This document shows positions 36,497-45,448 of a stretch of DNA of 53,726 nt, in pieces; the stretch's first letter is position 1, and each line of letters begins with the position of its first letter. The notes beneath the pieces were generated by a model that saw only the letters and a list, made by a program, of their open reading frames with translations, had not been told where the DNA came from and searched no databases. A program made the position numbers and the translations under genes. This DNA is from Pseudomonadota bacterium (GTDB lineage Bacteria; Pseudomonadota; Alphaproteobacteria; Rhizobiales; Xanthobacteraceae): NCBI GenBank assembly GCA_023386885.1, contig JAEWIX010000080.1:1-53726 (forward strand), given 5' to 3'.

Positions 36497-36916
36497 CTCC
36501 TTCAGTCACGTATTGATCCGGACAATCCGATCAGCGTTTTCCTCAATTTCGCACTGCGAAATCTAATTCCACATCTTGACAAGGAGGGTTATTTTGAAGA
36601 GCGTCCATTGTCAACGAGGTGAGAATTGACACAACATCACCTTCAAACATCGGGGGACACGCTGCAACGATCAATGATCGGCGGTCGACGATCGAAAGAT
36701 CGATGGCCGCACGATCAATATGTTACAGGCGATCGAACGTATGGCGACAGACCGTATGACGATCGATCGTAACGCGATCGGATTCAAATTCACGAATTCA
36801 GACTCACAGGTTGAAACTCCCTGTTTAACGGGGATTCACGGGTGCGGATTCACGATTTGAGACATGCGGACTCGCGTCCGCCAGCGTTGACGTCATAGGG
36901 GATTCGCGCGCAAGCC
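36497..36916. other. Divergent pimF-iclR regulatory region
   Basis: About 420 bp without a gene. Near pimF lies the palindrome ATTTCGCA-C-TGCGAAAT; in the middle nine GATC sites crowd into 111 bp (36669-36779); near iclR the direct repeat GGATTCACG occurs at 36832-36840 and 36846-36854. It must hold promoters for both directions. Confidence 0.6.
36546..36562. promoter_or_regulatory. Operator-like palindrome upstream of pimF
   Basis: ATTTCGCA-C-TGCGAAAT, a perfect 8-bp inverted repeat around one base, centred 58 bp upstream of the pimF start. Its size fits an IclR-family operator and the divergent neighbour is an IclR gene. Confidence 0.55.
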
Positions 36917-37786
36917 ATGAAGCGTCCAGCCAAGAAAGTGGCGACAGATCGCAGTTTTGTCGTCGCTCTTGCCCGCGGCCTCGAAGTGTTGCGCGCATTT
37001 CATCCCAAGGACGGGCTGCTCGGCAATCAGGAGATTGCCGCCCGCACGAATTTGCCGAAGCCAACCGTTTCCCGGCTGACCTATACGCTCACCAAGCTCG
37101 GTTATCTTACACAGGTGCCGCGGTTCGAGAAGTATCAACTCACGCCCGCAGCCATGTCGCTCGGTTATGCCGCACTGGCCAATCTCGGTGTTCAGCATTT
37201 GTCCGAGTCGTTTCGCGAAGACGTGATGCGCGCAACCGGCGGCGCAGTCGCCGTCGGCGCGCGTGACCGGCTCAGCATGATTTATTTCGGCCAGAGCCGC
37301 AGCGGTCTGGCGCTCGGCGTACAGCTCGATGTCGGCTCGAAAGTTCCGATCGCGACGACGGCAATGGGCCGCGCCTACATCTGGGCCCTGCCCGACGACG
37401 AACGCACGCAGTTACTGCGCGAATTGCGCGAGCATTACGGCAGTCGCTGGCCACGCGTCCGCGAAGGCATTGAACGCGCGGGCGAACTCGTCGCCAAACG
37501 CGGCTTCGCTATCTCCGCCGGCGAATGGCAGGACGACATTCACGCTGCTGGCGTCGCGTTGACGTTGAACGATGGAACAGGACCGTATGCATTCAATTGC
37601 GGCGCGCCTGCATTCCGCTTCACGGAAGATCGTTTACTCAACGACATTGGACCACGTCTGGTGACGATGGTAAGGAACATAGAAGCAGCGTTAGGCGGAA
37701 GCTCGACGCCGCACTCAAAAAAAGCCGACACCAAAAAATCAAAAGGAGGAGGGAAAGTTGCGCGCATGGTTGCGGGGATCCGATAA
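36917..37786 (+). CDS. IclR-family transcriptional regulator
   Basis: A 289-residue protein. The winged HTH is in VVALARGLEVLRAFHPKDGLLGNQEIAARTNLPKPTVSRLTYTLTKLGYL. The effector domain includes VGSKVPIATTAMGRAYIWALP and GDWQ-like SAGEWQDDIHAAGVAL. The C-terminal tail is Lys/Ser-rich (HSKKADTKKSKGGGKVAR). It lies between the divergent pim operon and the co-directional liv operon (63 bp downstream), so it may control both in response to a carboxylate or CoA ester; the effector is not known. Confidence 0.9.
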   Translation: MKRPAKKVATDRSFVVALARGLEVLRAFHPKDGLLGNQEIAARTNLPKPTVSRLTYTLTKLGYLTQVPRFEKYQLTPAAMSLGYAALANLGVQHLSESFREDVMRATGGAVAVGARDRLSMIYFGQSRSGLALGVQLDVGSKVPIATTAMGRAYIWALPDDERTQLLRELREHYGSRWPRVREGIERAGELVAKRGFAISAGEWQDDIHAAGVALTLNDGTGPYAFNCGAPAFRFTEDRLLNDIGPRLVTMVRNIEAALGGSSTPHSKKADTKKSKGGGKVARMVAGIR

Positions 37787-37849
37787 TCTTCATGGTCACA
37801 ACCTCCGGCGTGTGTCGTCGGTCGTGATGGCTGAGATGGGCTGCCGCCG

Positions 37850-38659
37850 ATGATGCAGGCACAGCTCGCACAGGGACAGGCCGCTTCGGCCAATCCCCTG
37901 CTCGCGGTTCGCGACGTCAGCGTCGTGTTCGGCGGCATCGTCGCCCTGAATGGCGTGTCATTCGACATGAAGCAGGGACAAATTCTCGGCCTCATCGGGC
38001 CGAACGGCGCCGGCAAGACGACGCTGTTCAATTGCTTGAGCCGACTTTATCAGCCGAGCAAGGGCGATATCCTGATGGAGGGCGTCAGCATCCTGACGCG
38101 CCCGCCGCACAAGATCGCCGAGATCGGTATCGGCCGCACCTTCCAGAACGTCGCGCTGTTTCCCAACATGAGCGTGCTCGACAATGTGCGCGTCGGCATG
38201 CATGCGCACACCAACAGCGACATCATCAGCGACTCGCTGAAGCTGCCATGGGTGCGCCGTGGCGAGGCCGCGATCAATCGCAACGTCGATCAGATCCTCG
38301 ACTATCTCGATCTCACCAGCGTCGGCCATTCCGTTGTGTCCGGGCTTCCGTTCGGCACGCAGAAGCGGGTCGAACTGGCGCGCGCGCTCGCGGCCGAGCC
38401 GAAGATCCTGCTGCTCGACGAGCCGGCGGGCGGCCTGAACCACGAGGAAGTTCACATCCTCGGCGACCTGATCCGCCGCATTCGCGACCAGCGCGGCATC
38501 ACCGTGTTGCTAGTCGAACATCACATGGGCCTGGTCATGTCGATCGCCGACCACGTGGTGGCGCTCAATTTCGGCCGCAAACTCGCAGAGGGTACGCCGT
38601 CTCAGGTGCAGTCGGACCCGGAGGTCATCAAGGCTTATCTGGGGAGCAAGGACCAATGA
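37850..38659 (+). CDS. livG: Liv-type ABC transporter ATPase (LivG)
   Basis: A 269-residue ATP-binding subunit. Walker A GPNGAGKTTLFN, Q-loop in RTFQNVALFPNMSVLDNV, signature-like SGLPFGTQKRVELARAL (the usual LSGGQ is replaced by LPFGTQ, common in LivG), Walker B ILLLDEPAGGLN and switch His in LLVEHHMGLVM. Couples ATP hydrolysis to uptake through LivH/LivM. Stop overlaps livF start (ATGA). Confidence 0.94.
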   Translation: MMQAQLAQGQAASANPLLAVRDVSVVFGGIVALNGVSFDMKQGQILGLIGPNGAGKTTLFNCLSRLYQPSKGDILMEGVSILTRPPHKIAEIGIGRTFQNVALFPNMSVLDNVRVGMHAHTNSDIISDSLKLPWVRRGEAAINRNVDQILDYLDLTSVGHSVVSGLPFGTQKRVELARALAAEPKILLLDEPAGGLNHEEVHILGDLIRRIRDQRGITVLLVEHHMGLVMSIADHVVALNFGRKLAEGTPSQVQSDPEVIKAYLGSKDQ

Positions 38660-39369
38660 GCGTGTTGCTGAGTGTTCACGACCTGCGCGCCTATTACGGC
38701 CAGGTGCAGGCGCTTCATGGCCTGTCATTCGATCTCAACGAAGGCAGCATGACCACGCTGCTCGGCGCCAATGGCGCGGGCAAAACCACCACCTTGCGCG
38801 CGATCTGCAACATGGTGCGTTCGACCGGCGGCATCCAGTTCGAAGGCAAGCCGCTCAACGGCAAGTCGACCGAGAACATCGTGCGTCTCGGCATCGCACA
38901 TGTGCCGCAGGGACGCGGCACCTTCACCACATTGACGGTGGAGGAAAATCTCCAGCTCGGCGCCATCAGCCGCAAGGACGTGAAGGCGATCCCGGACGAC
39001 ATCGAGCGGATGTACAATCACTTCCCGGTGCTGAAACAGCGACACACGCAGCAGGCCGGCACCTTGTCGGGCGGCGAACAGCAGATGCTGGCGGTGGCAC
39101 GCGCCTTGATGCTGCGGCCGCGGCTGATGCTGCTCGACGAGCCGTCGTTCGGCCTCGCACCACTCATCGTGCGCGATCTGTTCGGCATTCTCGGCAAGAT
39201 CAACCGCGAAGACAAAGTCAGCATTCTGGTGGTGGAGCAGAACGCACAGCTCGCCCTCGAGATCGCCGACAAGGCTTACGTCATCGAAACCGGTCGCATC
39301 GTCATGTCGGGCAGCGCGAGTGAAATCGCCAACGACGAGTCCGTGCGCAAATCCTATCTCGGTTACTGA
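38656..39369 (+). CDS. livF: Liv-type ABC transporter ATPase (LivF)
   Basis: A 237-residue ATPase of LivF size. Walker A GANGAGKTTTLRA, signature LSGGEQQMLAVARAL, Walker B LMLLDEPSFGLAP and the switch region VVEQNAQLALEIADKAYVIETG. The ATG at 38656 overlaps the livG stop by 4 bp. Pairs with LivG as the heterodimeric motor of the transporter. Confidence 0.94.
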   Translation: MSVLLSVHDLRAYYGQVQALHGLSFDLNEGSMTTLLGANGAGKTTTLRAICNMVRSTGGIQFEGKPLNGKSTENIVRLGIAHVPQGRGTFTTLTVEENLQLGAISRKDVKAIPDDIERMYNHFPVLKQRHTQQAGTLSGGEQQMLAVARALMLRPRLMLLDEPSFGLAPLIVRDLFGILGKINREDKVSILVVEQNAQLALEIADKAYVIETGRIVMSGSASEIANDESVRKSYLGY

Positions 39370-39380
39370 GGAGACCGGCC

Positions 39381-40259
39381 ATGGAGCTTTTCATCAATCA
39401 AGTCCTGGCTGGCATCGCTACAGGCGCGATCTACGCCTGTATGGCGCTGGCCATCGTCATGATCTTCCAGGCGATCGACCATCTGAACTTTGCCCAGGGC
39501 GAAATGGCGATGTTCGCCACGTTCATTGCCTGGCAGTTGATGCAATGGGGCGTGCCCTACTGGTGGGCCTTCCTGCTGACGCTGATCATTTCGTTCGCCG
39601 CCGGCGTCATCATCGAACGCCTGCTGTTCAAGCCGCTGGCGAAGGCACCGGTGCTGACCAACGTCGCGGGCTTCATCGCGCTGTTCGCCATCATCAACAG
39701 CGTCGCGGGCCTGATCTGGGACTTCACCATCAAGCAGTTTCCGACGCCGTTCGGCTCCTCGCCGTTCCTCGGCAGCCAGCTGATCTCGACCCACCAGGCC
39801 GGCATGATCGGCGTGACCCTGGTGCTACTGATCGCATTGTTCCTGTTCTTCCGCTTCACGCGGATCGGACTGGCGATGCGTGCCGCGGCATCGTTGCCTG
39901 AATCGGCGCGGCTGGTCGGCATCAACACCGGCTGGATGGTTGCGCTCGGCTGGGGCATGGCGTCCGCCATCGGCGCCATCGCCGGCATCCTGATCGCGCC
40001 GGTGGTGTTCCTCGAACCGAACATGATGGGCGGCGTGCTGATCTACGGATTTGCCGCGGCCGTGCTCGGCGGACTGACCAGTCCGCTCGGTGCGGTGCTC
40101 GGCGGCTTCCTGGTCGGCGTCTTCGAAAACCTTGTCGGCACCTACATTCCGGGCGTCGGCAATGAATTGAAGCTGCCGATCGCGCTGGCGCTGATCGTCA
40201 TCGTCCTGGTTGTCAAACCGACAGGCCTGATGGGCCACACCGTCGTAAAGCGAGTTTGA
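39381..40259 (+). CDS. livH: Liv-type ABC transporter permease (LivH)
   Basis: A 292-residue inner-membrane permease with about eight membrane segments. Family motifs include GAIYACMALAIVMIFQAIDHLNFAQGEMAMFATF at the N-terminus and FRFTRIGLAMRAAASLPESARLVGINTGWMVALGWGMASAIGAIAGIL with the EAA-like loop that contacts the ATPases. It ends AVLGGLTSPLGAVLGGFLVGVFENL. Starts 11 bp after livF. Confidence 0.94.
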   Translation: MELFINQVLAGIATGAIYACMALAIVMIFQAIDHLNFAQGEMAMFATFIAWQLMQWGVPYWWAFLLTLIISFAAGVIIERLLFKPLAKAPVLTNVAGFIALFAIINSVAGLIWDFTIKQFPTPFGSSPFLGSQLISTHQAGMIGVTLVLLIALFLFFRFTRIGLAMRAAASLPESARLVGINTGWMVALGWGMASAIGAIAGILIAPVVFLEPNMMGGVLIYGFAAAVLGGLTSPLGAVLGGFLVGVFENLVGTYIPGVGNELKLPIALALIVIVLVVKPTGLMGHTVVKRV

Positions 40260-40261
40260 TC

Positions 40262-41284
40262 ATGAGCACCATTCAGGAAACCACCGCCGATACCCAAACC
40301 GCAACCGTCGACGCACCGCCCAAGAAGTCGATGGCTCTGGGACGCGCGGCATCATGGGTGATGCTGATCATCCTGCTCGCGCTGCCGTTGTTCGTCAGAA
40401 ACTTCGTCATCTTCCAGATGACAATGCTGCTGATCTACGGCATCGCCGTGCTGGCGCTGAACATCCTCACCGGCGGCAGCGGCCAGTTCTCGCTCGGCCA
40501 GAGCGCGTTCTATGCCATCGGCGCCTACACCGCCGCCATTCTCATCGAACATGGCGGCGTCAACTACGTTCTGACGCTGCCGGTGGCCGGCATCATCTGT
40601 TTCGGTGTCGGCTTCCTGTTCGGTTTCCCGGCGCTGCGGCTGTCCGGTATCTACCTGGCGCTGGCGACCTTCGCCCTCGCCGTGGCGATGCCGCAGCTCC
40701 TCAAGCTCGGCGTGATCGAGCACTGGACCGGCGGCGTTCAGGGCCTGGTCGTGACCAAGCCCGATGCACCGTTCGGCCTGCCGATGTCGCAGGACATGTG
40801 GCTGTATTACTTCACACTGGTGGTCTCGCTCGCGATCTATCTCGCATCGATCAACCTGCTGAGATCGCGCTCGGGCCGCGCGATGATGGCGATCCGCGAC
40901 AACGAAATCGCGGCCTCCGCGATGGGCGTCGATCTCTCGGTCTACAAGACGCTGGCGTTCGGCGTCTCGGCCGGCATCACCGGCGTCGCCGGTGCACTCG
41001 GCGCTATCGCGGTGCAATTCGTTGCGCCCGACAGCTACACCTTCCAACTCGCCATCGCCCTGTTCCTCGGCATGGTGGTCGGCGGTGTCGGCTGGCTACC
41101 GGGCTCGTTGGCTGGCGCGGCGTTCATCGTGTTCGTGCCGAACATCGCCGAAGGCATTTCGAAGGGGCTCTCCGGCGCCTTCTTCGGCGTGCTGCTGTTT
41201 GTCGTGATCTATCTGGTGCCGCACGGTGCCCGGCAGGGCGCGATCTTTGCGGAAACCTTGTTCAACAAACTCAGAAGGAGCTAA
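40262..41284 (+). CDS. livM: Liv-type ABC transporter permease (LivM)
   Basis: A 340-residue permease. A hydrophilic N-terminal stretch (MSTIQETTADTQTATVDAPPKKS) precedes about nine membrane segments. Characteristic stretches are NILTGGSGQFSLGQSAFYAIGAYTAA and RSRSGRAMMAIRDNEIAASAMGVDLSVYKTLAFGVSAGITGVAGAL (ATPase-contacting loop). Starts 2 bp after livH stop. Forms the heterodimeric channel with LivH. Confidence 0.94.
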   Translation: MSTIQETTADTQTATVDAPPKKSMALGRAASWVMLIILLALPLFVRNFVIFQMTMLLIYGIAVLALNILTGGSGQFSLGQSAFYAIGAYTAAILIEHGGVNYVLTLPVAGIICFGVGFLFGFPALRLSGIYLALATFALAVAMPQLLKLGVIEHWTGGVQGLVVTKPDAPFGLPMSQDMWLYYFTLVVSLAIYLASINLLRSRSGRAMMAIRDNEIAASAMGVDLSVYKTLAFGVSAGITGVAGALGAIAVQFVAPDSYTFQLAIALFLGMVVGGVGWLPGSLAGAAFIVFVPNIAEGISKGLSGAFFGVLLFVVIYLVPHGARQGAIFAETLFNKLRRS

Positions 41285-41291
41285 GCAAGTA

Positions 41292-42524
41292 ATGACTTTC
41301 CGTCAAAAACTAAGAATCGCCACTTTTTCAACGGCGATCATGGCCTTTGCTGCGACCGGCGGCAGCGCTCTCGCCCAGAAGAAATACGACACGGGTGCGA
41401 GCGACGCGGAGATCAAGATCGGCAACATCATGCCGTATAGTGGTCCCGCGTCTGCCTATGGCGTGATCGGCAAGACCGAAGCGGCCTACTTCCAGATGAT
41501 CAACGACAAGGGCGGCATCAACGGGCGCAAGGTGAACTTCATCACCTACGACGACGCCTACAGCCCGCCCAAGGCGGTCGAGCACACCCGCAAGCTGGTC
41601 GAGAGCGATGAGGTGCTGCTGGTGTTCAACCCGCTGGGCACACCGTCCAACACCGCGATCCAGAAGTATCTGAACGCCAAGAAAGTGCCGCAACTGTTCG
41701 TCGCCACCGGCGCGGCGAAGTGGAACGATCCGAAGCATTTCCCCTGGACCATGGGCTGGCAGCCCAACTACCAGGACGAAGCCCGGATCTATGCCAAGTA
41801 CCTGTTGAAGGAGAAGCCGGACGCCAAGGTCGCGGTGCTCTACCAGAACGACGACTTCGGCAAGGACTACGTCAAGGGCTTCAAGGAAGGCCTCGGCGAC
41901 AAGGCGAAGTCGATGATTGTCATTGAGGAGAGCTATGAAGTCTCCGAGCCGACGATCGACTCGCACATCGTCAAGATCAAGGCCACCGGCGCCGACACGC
42001 TGATGGACTTCACCACGCCGAAGTTCGCCGCGCAGACCATCAAGAAGAATGGCGAACTGAACTGGAAACCGCTGCATATCGTCACCAACGTCAGCATCTC
42101 GGTCGGCGCGGTGATGAAGCCTGCCGGCTTCGAACACGGCCAGGGCGTGCTGTCGGCGGCGTATCTGAAGGACGGCGCCGATCCGCAGTGGAACAGCGAC
42201 GAAGGCATGAAGAAGTGGATTGCCTTCATCGACAAGTACATGCCCGGCGCCAACAAGGCCGACAGCGGCCTCGTCTACGGCTACGGCGCAGCCCAGACCC
42301 TGCACAAGGTGCTGGAGATGGCCGGCGACAACCTCACGCGTGCGAACGTGATGAAGCAAGCCGCAAGCCTGAAGGACTTCCAGATCGACGTCGCGTTGCC
42401 GGGTGTGAAGATCAACACCAGCGCCACCGACTTCGCCCCGATCCAGCAGGTGCAGATGATGCGCTTCAAGGGCGAGAAGTGGGAGTTGTTCGGCGACGTC
42501 ATCAGCAGCGACGGCAGCCACTGA
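41292..42524 (+). CDS. Liv-type ABC transporter substrate-binding protein 1
   Basis: A 410-residue periplasmic binding protein (Peripla_BP_6 type). Signal peptide MTFRQKLRIATFSTAIMAFAATGGSALAQ; mature protein begins KKYDTGASDAEIKIGNIMPYSGPASAYGVIGKTE. Contains NGRKVNFITYDDAYSPPKAVEHTRKLVESDEVLLVFNPLGTPSN, a segment shared almost unchanged with the next two genes. Starts 7 bp after livM, in the same operon. The ligand is unknown; related alphaproteobacterial proteins often bind carboxylates or aromatic acids rather than amino acids. Confidence 0.93.
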   Translation: MTFRQKLRIATFSTAIMAFAATGGSALAQKKYDTGASDAEIKIGNIMPYSGPASAYGVIGKTEAAYFQMINDKGGINGRKVNFITYDDAYSPPKAVEHTRKLVESDEVLLVFNPLGTPSNTAIQKYLNAKKVPQLFVATGAAKWNDPKHFPWTMGWQPNYQDEARIYAKYLLKEKPDAKVAVLYQNDDFGKDYVKGFKEGLGDKAKSMIVIEESYEVSEPTIDSHIVKIKATGADTLMDFTTPKFAAQTIKKNGELNWKPLHIVTNVSISVGAVMKPAGFEHGQGVLSAAYLKDGADPQWNSDEGMKKWIAFIDKYMPGANKADSGLVYGYGAAQTLHKVLEMAGDNLTRANVMKQAASLKDFQIDVALPGVKINTSATDFAPIQQVQMMRFKGEKWELFGDVISSDGSH

Positions 42525-42558
42525 TCGCTACCGCCGTCTTCAATCCAGAATAACCAGC

Positions 42559-42580
42559 GGCCTCGCCCATGGGCGAGGCC
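42559..42580 (+). terminator. Hairpin between binding-protein genes 1 and 2
   Basis: GGCCTCGCC-CATG-GGCGAGGCC, followed by GTCCTTCT. Strong stem but poor T tail, so partial termination or mRNA stabilisation. Confidence 0.6.
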
Positions 42581-42614
42581 GTCCTTCTATGAAAAACAGA
42601 CAGTGAGGAAAATT

Positions 42615-43844
42615 ATGTCGAGACGACCATCGTTTGCCATCTCCACATTCGCCGCGGCTACGCTCGCGCTTGCCGTGTCCGGAGGACATGCGCTGGCTCA
42701 GAAAAAGTACGATACCGGCGCGACCGACACCGAGATCAAGATCGGCAACATCGTTCCCTACAGCGGCCCGGCCTCGGCCTACGGCATCGTCGGCAAGGCG
42801 ATGGGCGCGGTGTTCCAGCGCGTCAACGACACCGGCGGCATCAACGGCCGCAAGATCAACTTCATTTCCTACGACGACGCCTACAGCCCGCCCAAGGCAG
42901 TCGAGCAGGTGCGCAAGCTGGTCGAGAGCGACGAGGTGCTGCTGACCTTCGGCGTGCTTGGCACGCCATCCAACTCCGCGATCCAGAAGTATCTCAACGC
43001 CAAGAAGGTGCCGCAGCTTTTCCTCGCCACCGGCGCGACCAAGTGGAACGATCCGAAGCACTTCCCCTGGACCATGGGCTGGCTGCCGAGCTACCAGAGC
43101 GAAGGCAACATCTACGCCAAGTATCTGATGAAGGATCATCCCGGCAAGAAGATCGCGATCCTCTACCAGAACGACGACTTCGGAAAGGACTACCTGAAGG
43201 GCATCAAGGACGGGCTCGGCGACAAAGCTTCCAACATCGTCATCGAGGAAAGCTATGAACTGTCCGAACCGACCATCGACACCCACATCGTCAAGATGAA
43301 GGCAGCCAATCCCGACGTGATGGTCTATTTCACCACGCCGAAGTTCGGGGCCCAGGCCTTGAAGAAGGTCGGCGAACTGGCCTGGAAGCCGGTACAAATC
43401 ATCGCCAACGTCAGCGCATCGACGGCAACCGTGATGAAGCCGGCCGGCTTCGAGAACGCGCAGGGCGTGATTTCCGCCGCCTACGCCAAGGATGCCAGCG
43501 ACCCACAGTGGAAGGACGACGCCGGCATGAAGGATTTCGATGCCCTGATTGCGAAGTACCTTCCCGATGCCAACCGTGTCGATAGCTCGATGATGACCGG
43601 GTACAACATGGCGCTGACCATGGTGGCCCTGCTCAAGACCTGCGGCGACGACCTGACCCGCGCCAACATCATGAAGCAGGCGGCAAACATCAAGGATCTC
43701 GAGATCGCCGGCCTGCTGCCGGGCATCAAGATCAACACCAGCCCGACGGACTTCGCCCCCATCAGTCAGTTGCAGACGATGCGGTTCGACAACGGCCGCT
43801 GGCAACTGTTCGGCGAGGTCATCAGCGGCGACGTCGCCAAATGA
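42615..43844 (+). CDS. Liv-type ABC transporter substrate-binding protein 2
   Basis: A 409-residue paralogue. Signal peptide MSRRPSFAISTFAAATLALAVSGGHALAQ; mature start KKYDTGATDTEIKIGNIVPYSGPASAYGIVGKAMGAVF. It differs from copies 1 and 3 in the ligand-side segment (VGKAMGAVFQRVNDTGG instead of IGKTEAAYFQMINDKGG) and in LTFGVLGTPSNS, which suggests another ligand. The ATG at 42615 follows GAGGAA. Confidence 0.92.
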   Translation: MSRRPSFAISTFAAATLALAVSGGHALAQKKYDTGATDTEIKIGNIVPYSGPASAYGIVGKAMGAVFQRVNDTGGINGRKINFISYDDAYSPPKAVEQVRKLVESDEVLLTFGVLGTPSNSAIQKYLNAKKVPQLFLATGATKWNDPKHFPWTMGWLPSYQSEGNIYAKYLMKDHPGKKIAILYQNDDFGKDYLKGIKDGLGDKASNIVIEESYELSEPTIDTHIVKMKAANPDVMVYFTTPKFGAQALKKVGELAWKPVQIIANVSASTATVMKPAGFENAQGVISAAYAKDASDPQWKDDAGMKDFDALIAKYLPDANRVDSSMMTGYNMALTMVALLKTCGDDLTRANIMKQAANIKDLEIAGLLPGIKINTSPTDFAPISQLQTMRFDNGRWQLFGEVISGDVAK

Positions 43845-43884
43845 TCCACGTGTGATCCGTCCCTTTCCATTCCAGCAATGACCG

Positions 43885-43924
43885 ACGGCCTCGCCTCAAT
43901 CTCCGGGCGAGGCCGTTGCCTTTT
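43885..43924 (+). terminator. Terminator after binding-protein gene 2
   Basis: ACGGCCTCGCC (43885-43895) pairs with GGCGAGGCCGT (43906-43916); TTGCCTTTT follows. Confidence 0.7.
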
Positions 43925-44094
43925 GTGATGGACGCGATCTGCTGCAATGCCGCAAACGGGTTTGTGAATAGGCTGTGGGTGCCGTCTGCGGCGCTGCTGT
44001 TGCCGAATGCCGCAGGGAGGTGTTGAATGTCGGTGAGGCCAACGCGCCTCCAATAATAACAACGACACATCAACACCACAGAGGGAGGTTTGAC

Positions 44095-45324
44095 ATGCCC
44101 GTTATGAAACGGCCGGCAGCGGCGTTTTCGGCTGCCTTGATTGTTCTCGCGACCGCCAGCAGCGCCGCGTTCGCACAGAAGAAATATGACACCGGCGCGA
44201 CCGATACCGAAATCAAGATCGGCAATATCATGCCTTATAGCGGACCGGCATCCGCTTACGGCGTGATCGGCAAGACCGAAGCTGCTTACTTCAAGATGAT
44301 CAACGATCAGGGCGGCATCAACGGCCGTAAGATCAACTTCATCTCCTACGACGACGCTTACAGTCCGCCGAAAACCGTCGAGCAGGCGCGCAAGCTGGTG
44401 GAGAGCGACGAAGTTCTGTTCATCTTCAATTCGCTGGGCACGCCGCCCAACTCGGCGATTCACAAATACATGAACGCCAAGAAGGTGCCGCAACTGTTCG
44501 TCGCCACCGGCGCGACCAAGTGGAACGATCCGAAGGACTTCCCCTGGACCATGGGCTGGCAGCCCAACTACCAGAGCGAAACCCGAATCTACGCCAAGTA
44601 CATCATGCAACACATGCCGAAAGCCAAGATCGCCGTTCTGTATCAGAACGACGACTACGGCAAAGACTATCTGAAGGGGTTGCTCGACGGCCTCGGTGCC
44701 AAAGCCAAGACCATGATCGTCGCCCAGGACAGCTATGAACTGTCCGAACCGACCATCGACTCCCACATCGTCAAGCTGAAGGCATCCGGCGCCGATGTGT
44801 TCATCAATATCACCACGCCGAAATTCGCGGCGCAGGCAATCAAGAAGATAGCGGAGATCGGCTGGAAGCCGACCCACTTCCTCAATAACGTCTCGGCATC
44901 GATCGGCAGCGTGATCAAGCCGGCCGGTTACGAGAACTCGCAGGATATCATCTCCGCCACCTACCTGATGGATGCCGCCGACCCGCAATGGAAGAACAAT
45001 GCCGGCATGAAGGCGTTCGACGACTTCCTCGCCAAGCATTTCCCGGAAGGCAACCGGCTCGATGGCGGCGTCATGGTCGGCTACAACGTGGCGCAGACCA
45101 TGGTGCAGGTGCTCAAGCAATGCGGTGACAACCTGACCCGCGCCAACGTGATGAAGCAGGCTGCCAGCCTGAAGAACTTCACCCCGACCAACGTGCTGCC
45201 GGGCGTCAAGATCAACACCAGCGCCACCGATTTCGCGCCGATCGAACAGTTGCAACTCATGCGGTTCAAAGGCCAGCAATGGGTGCTGTTCGGCGACATC
45301 ATCAGCGGCGAAGTCGGCGGCTGA
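44095..45324 (+). CDS. Liv-type ABC transporter substrate-binding protein 3
   Basis: A 409-residue paralogue. Signal peptide MPVMKRPAAAFSAALIVLATASSAAFAQ; mature start KKYDTGATDTEIKIGNIMPYSGPASAYGVIGKTEAAYFKMINDQGG, closest to copy 1 in this region. A 250-bp gap, with a terminator of copy 2, precedes it, so it may have its own promoter. Ribosome-binding site GAGGGAGG (44081-44088) is 6 nt before ATG and is complementary to the CU-rich module of the sRNA candidate at 19957-19966. Confidence 0.92.
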   Translation: MPVMKRPAAAFSAALIVLATASSAAFAQKKYDTGATDTEIKIGNIMPYSGPASAYGVIGKTEAAYFKMINDQGGINGRKINFISYDDAYSPPKTVEQARKLVESDEVLFIFNSLGTPPNSAIHKYMNAKKVPQLFVATGATKWNDPKDFPWTMGWQPNYQSETRIYAKYIMQHMPKAKIAVLYQNDDYGKDYLKGLLDGLGAKAKTMIVAQDSYELSEPTIDSHIVKLKASGADVFINITTPKFAAQAIKKIAEIGWKPTHFLNNVSASIGSVIKPAGYENSQDIISATYLMDAADPQWKNNAGMKAFDDFLAKHFPEGNRLDGGVMVGYNVAQTMVQVLKQCGDNLTRANVMKQAASLKNFTPTNVLPGVKINTSATDFAPIEQLQLMRFKGQQWVLFGDIISGEVGG

Positions 45325-45356
45325 TCCGCATCGTTTCTCAATCCGATGCTCACGAT

Positions 45357-45388
45357 GAAAACCCTCGCCCTTGCGAGGGTTTTCTTTT
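45357..45388 (+). terminator. Terminator after binding-protein gene 3
   Basis: Perfect 11-bp stem AAAACCCTCGC/GCGAGGGTTTT with loop CCTT, then CTTTT. Confidence 0.88.
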
Positions 45389-45448
45389 GCCGCGATCGGA
45401 TGGATAACCGGTGATCCGCCCTGACCCGTTCAGCGAGTTCGTAGCGCC

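Noticed and set aside
36669..36779. GATC cluster as a replication origin
   Set aside because: No DnaA boxes, no AT-rich unwinding element, no origin-linked genes; the gap is the divergent promoter region of pimF and iclR.
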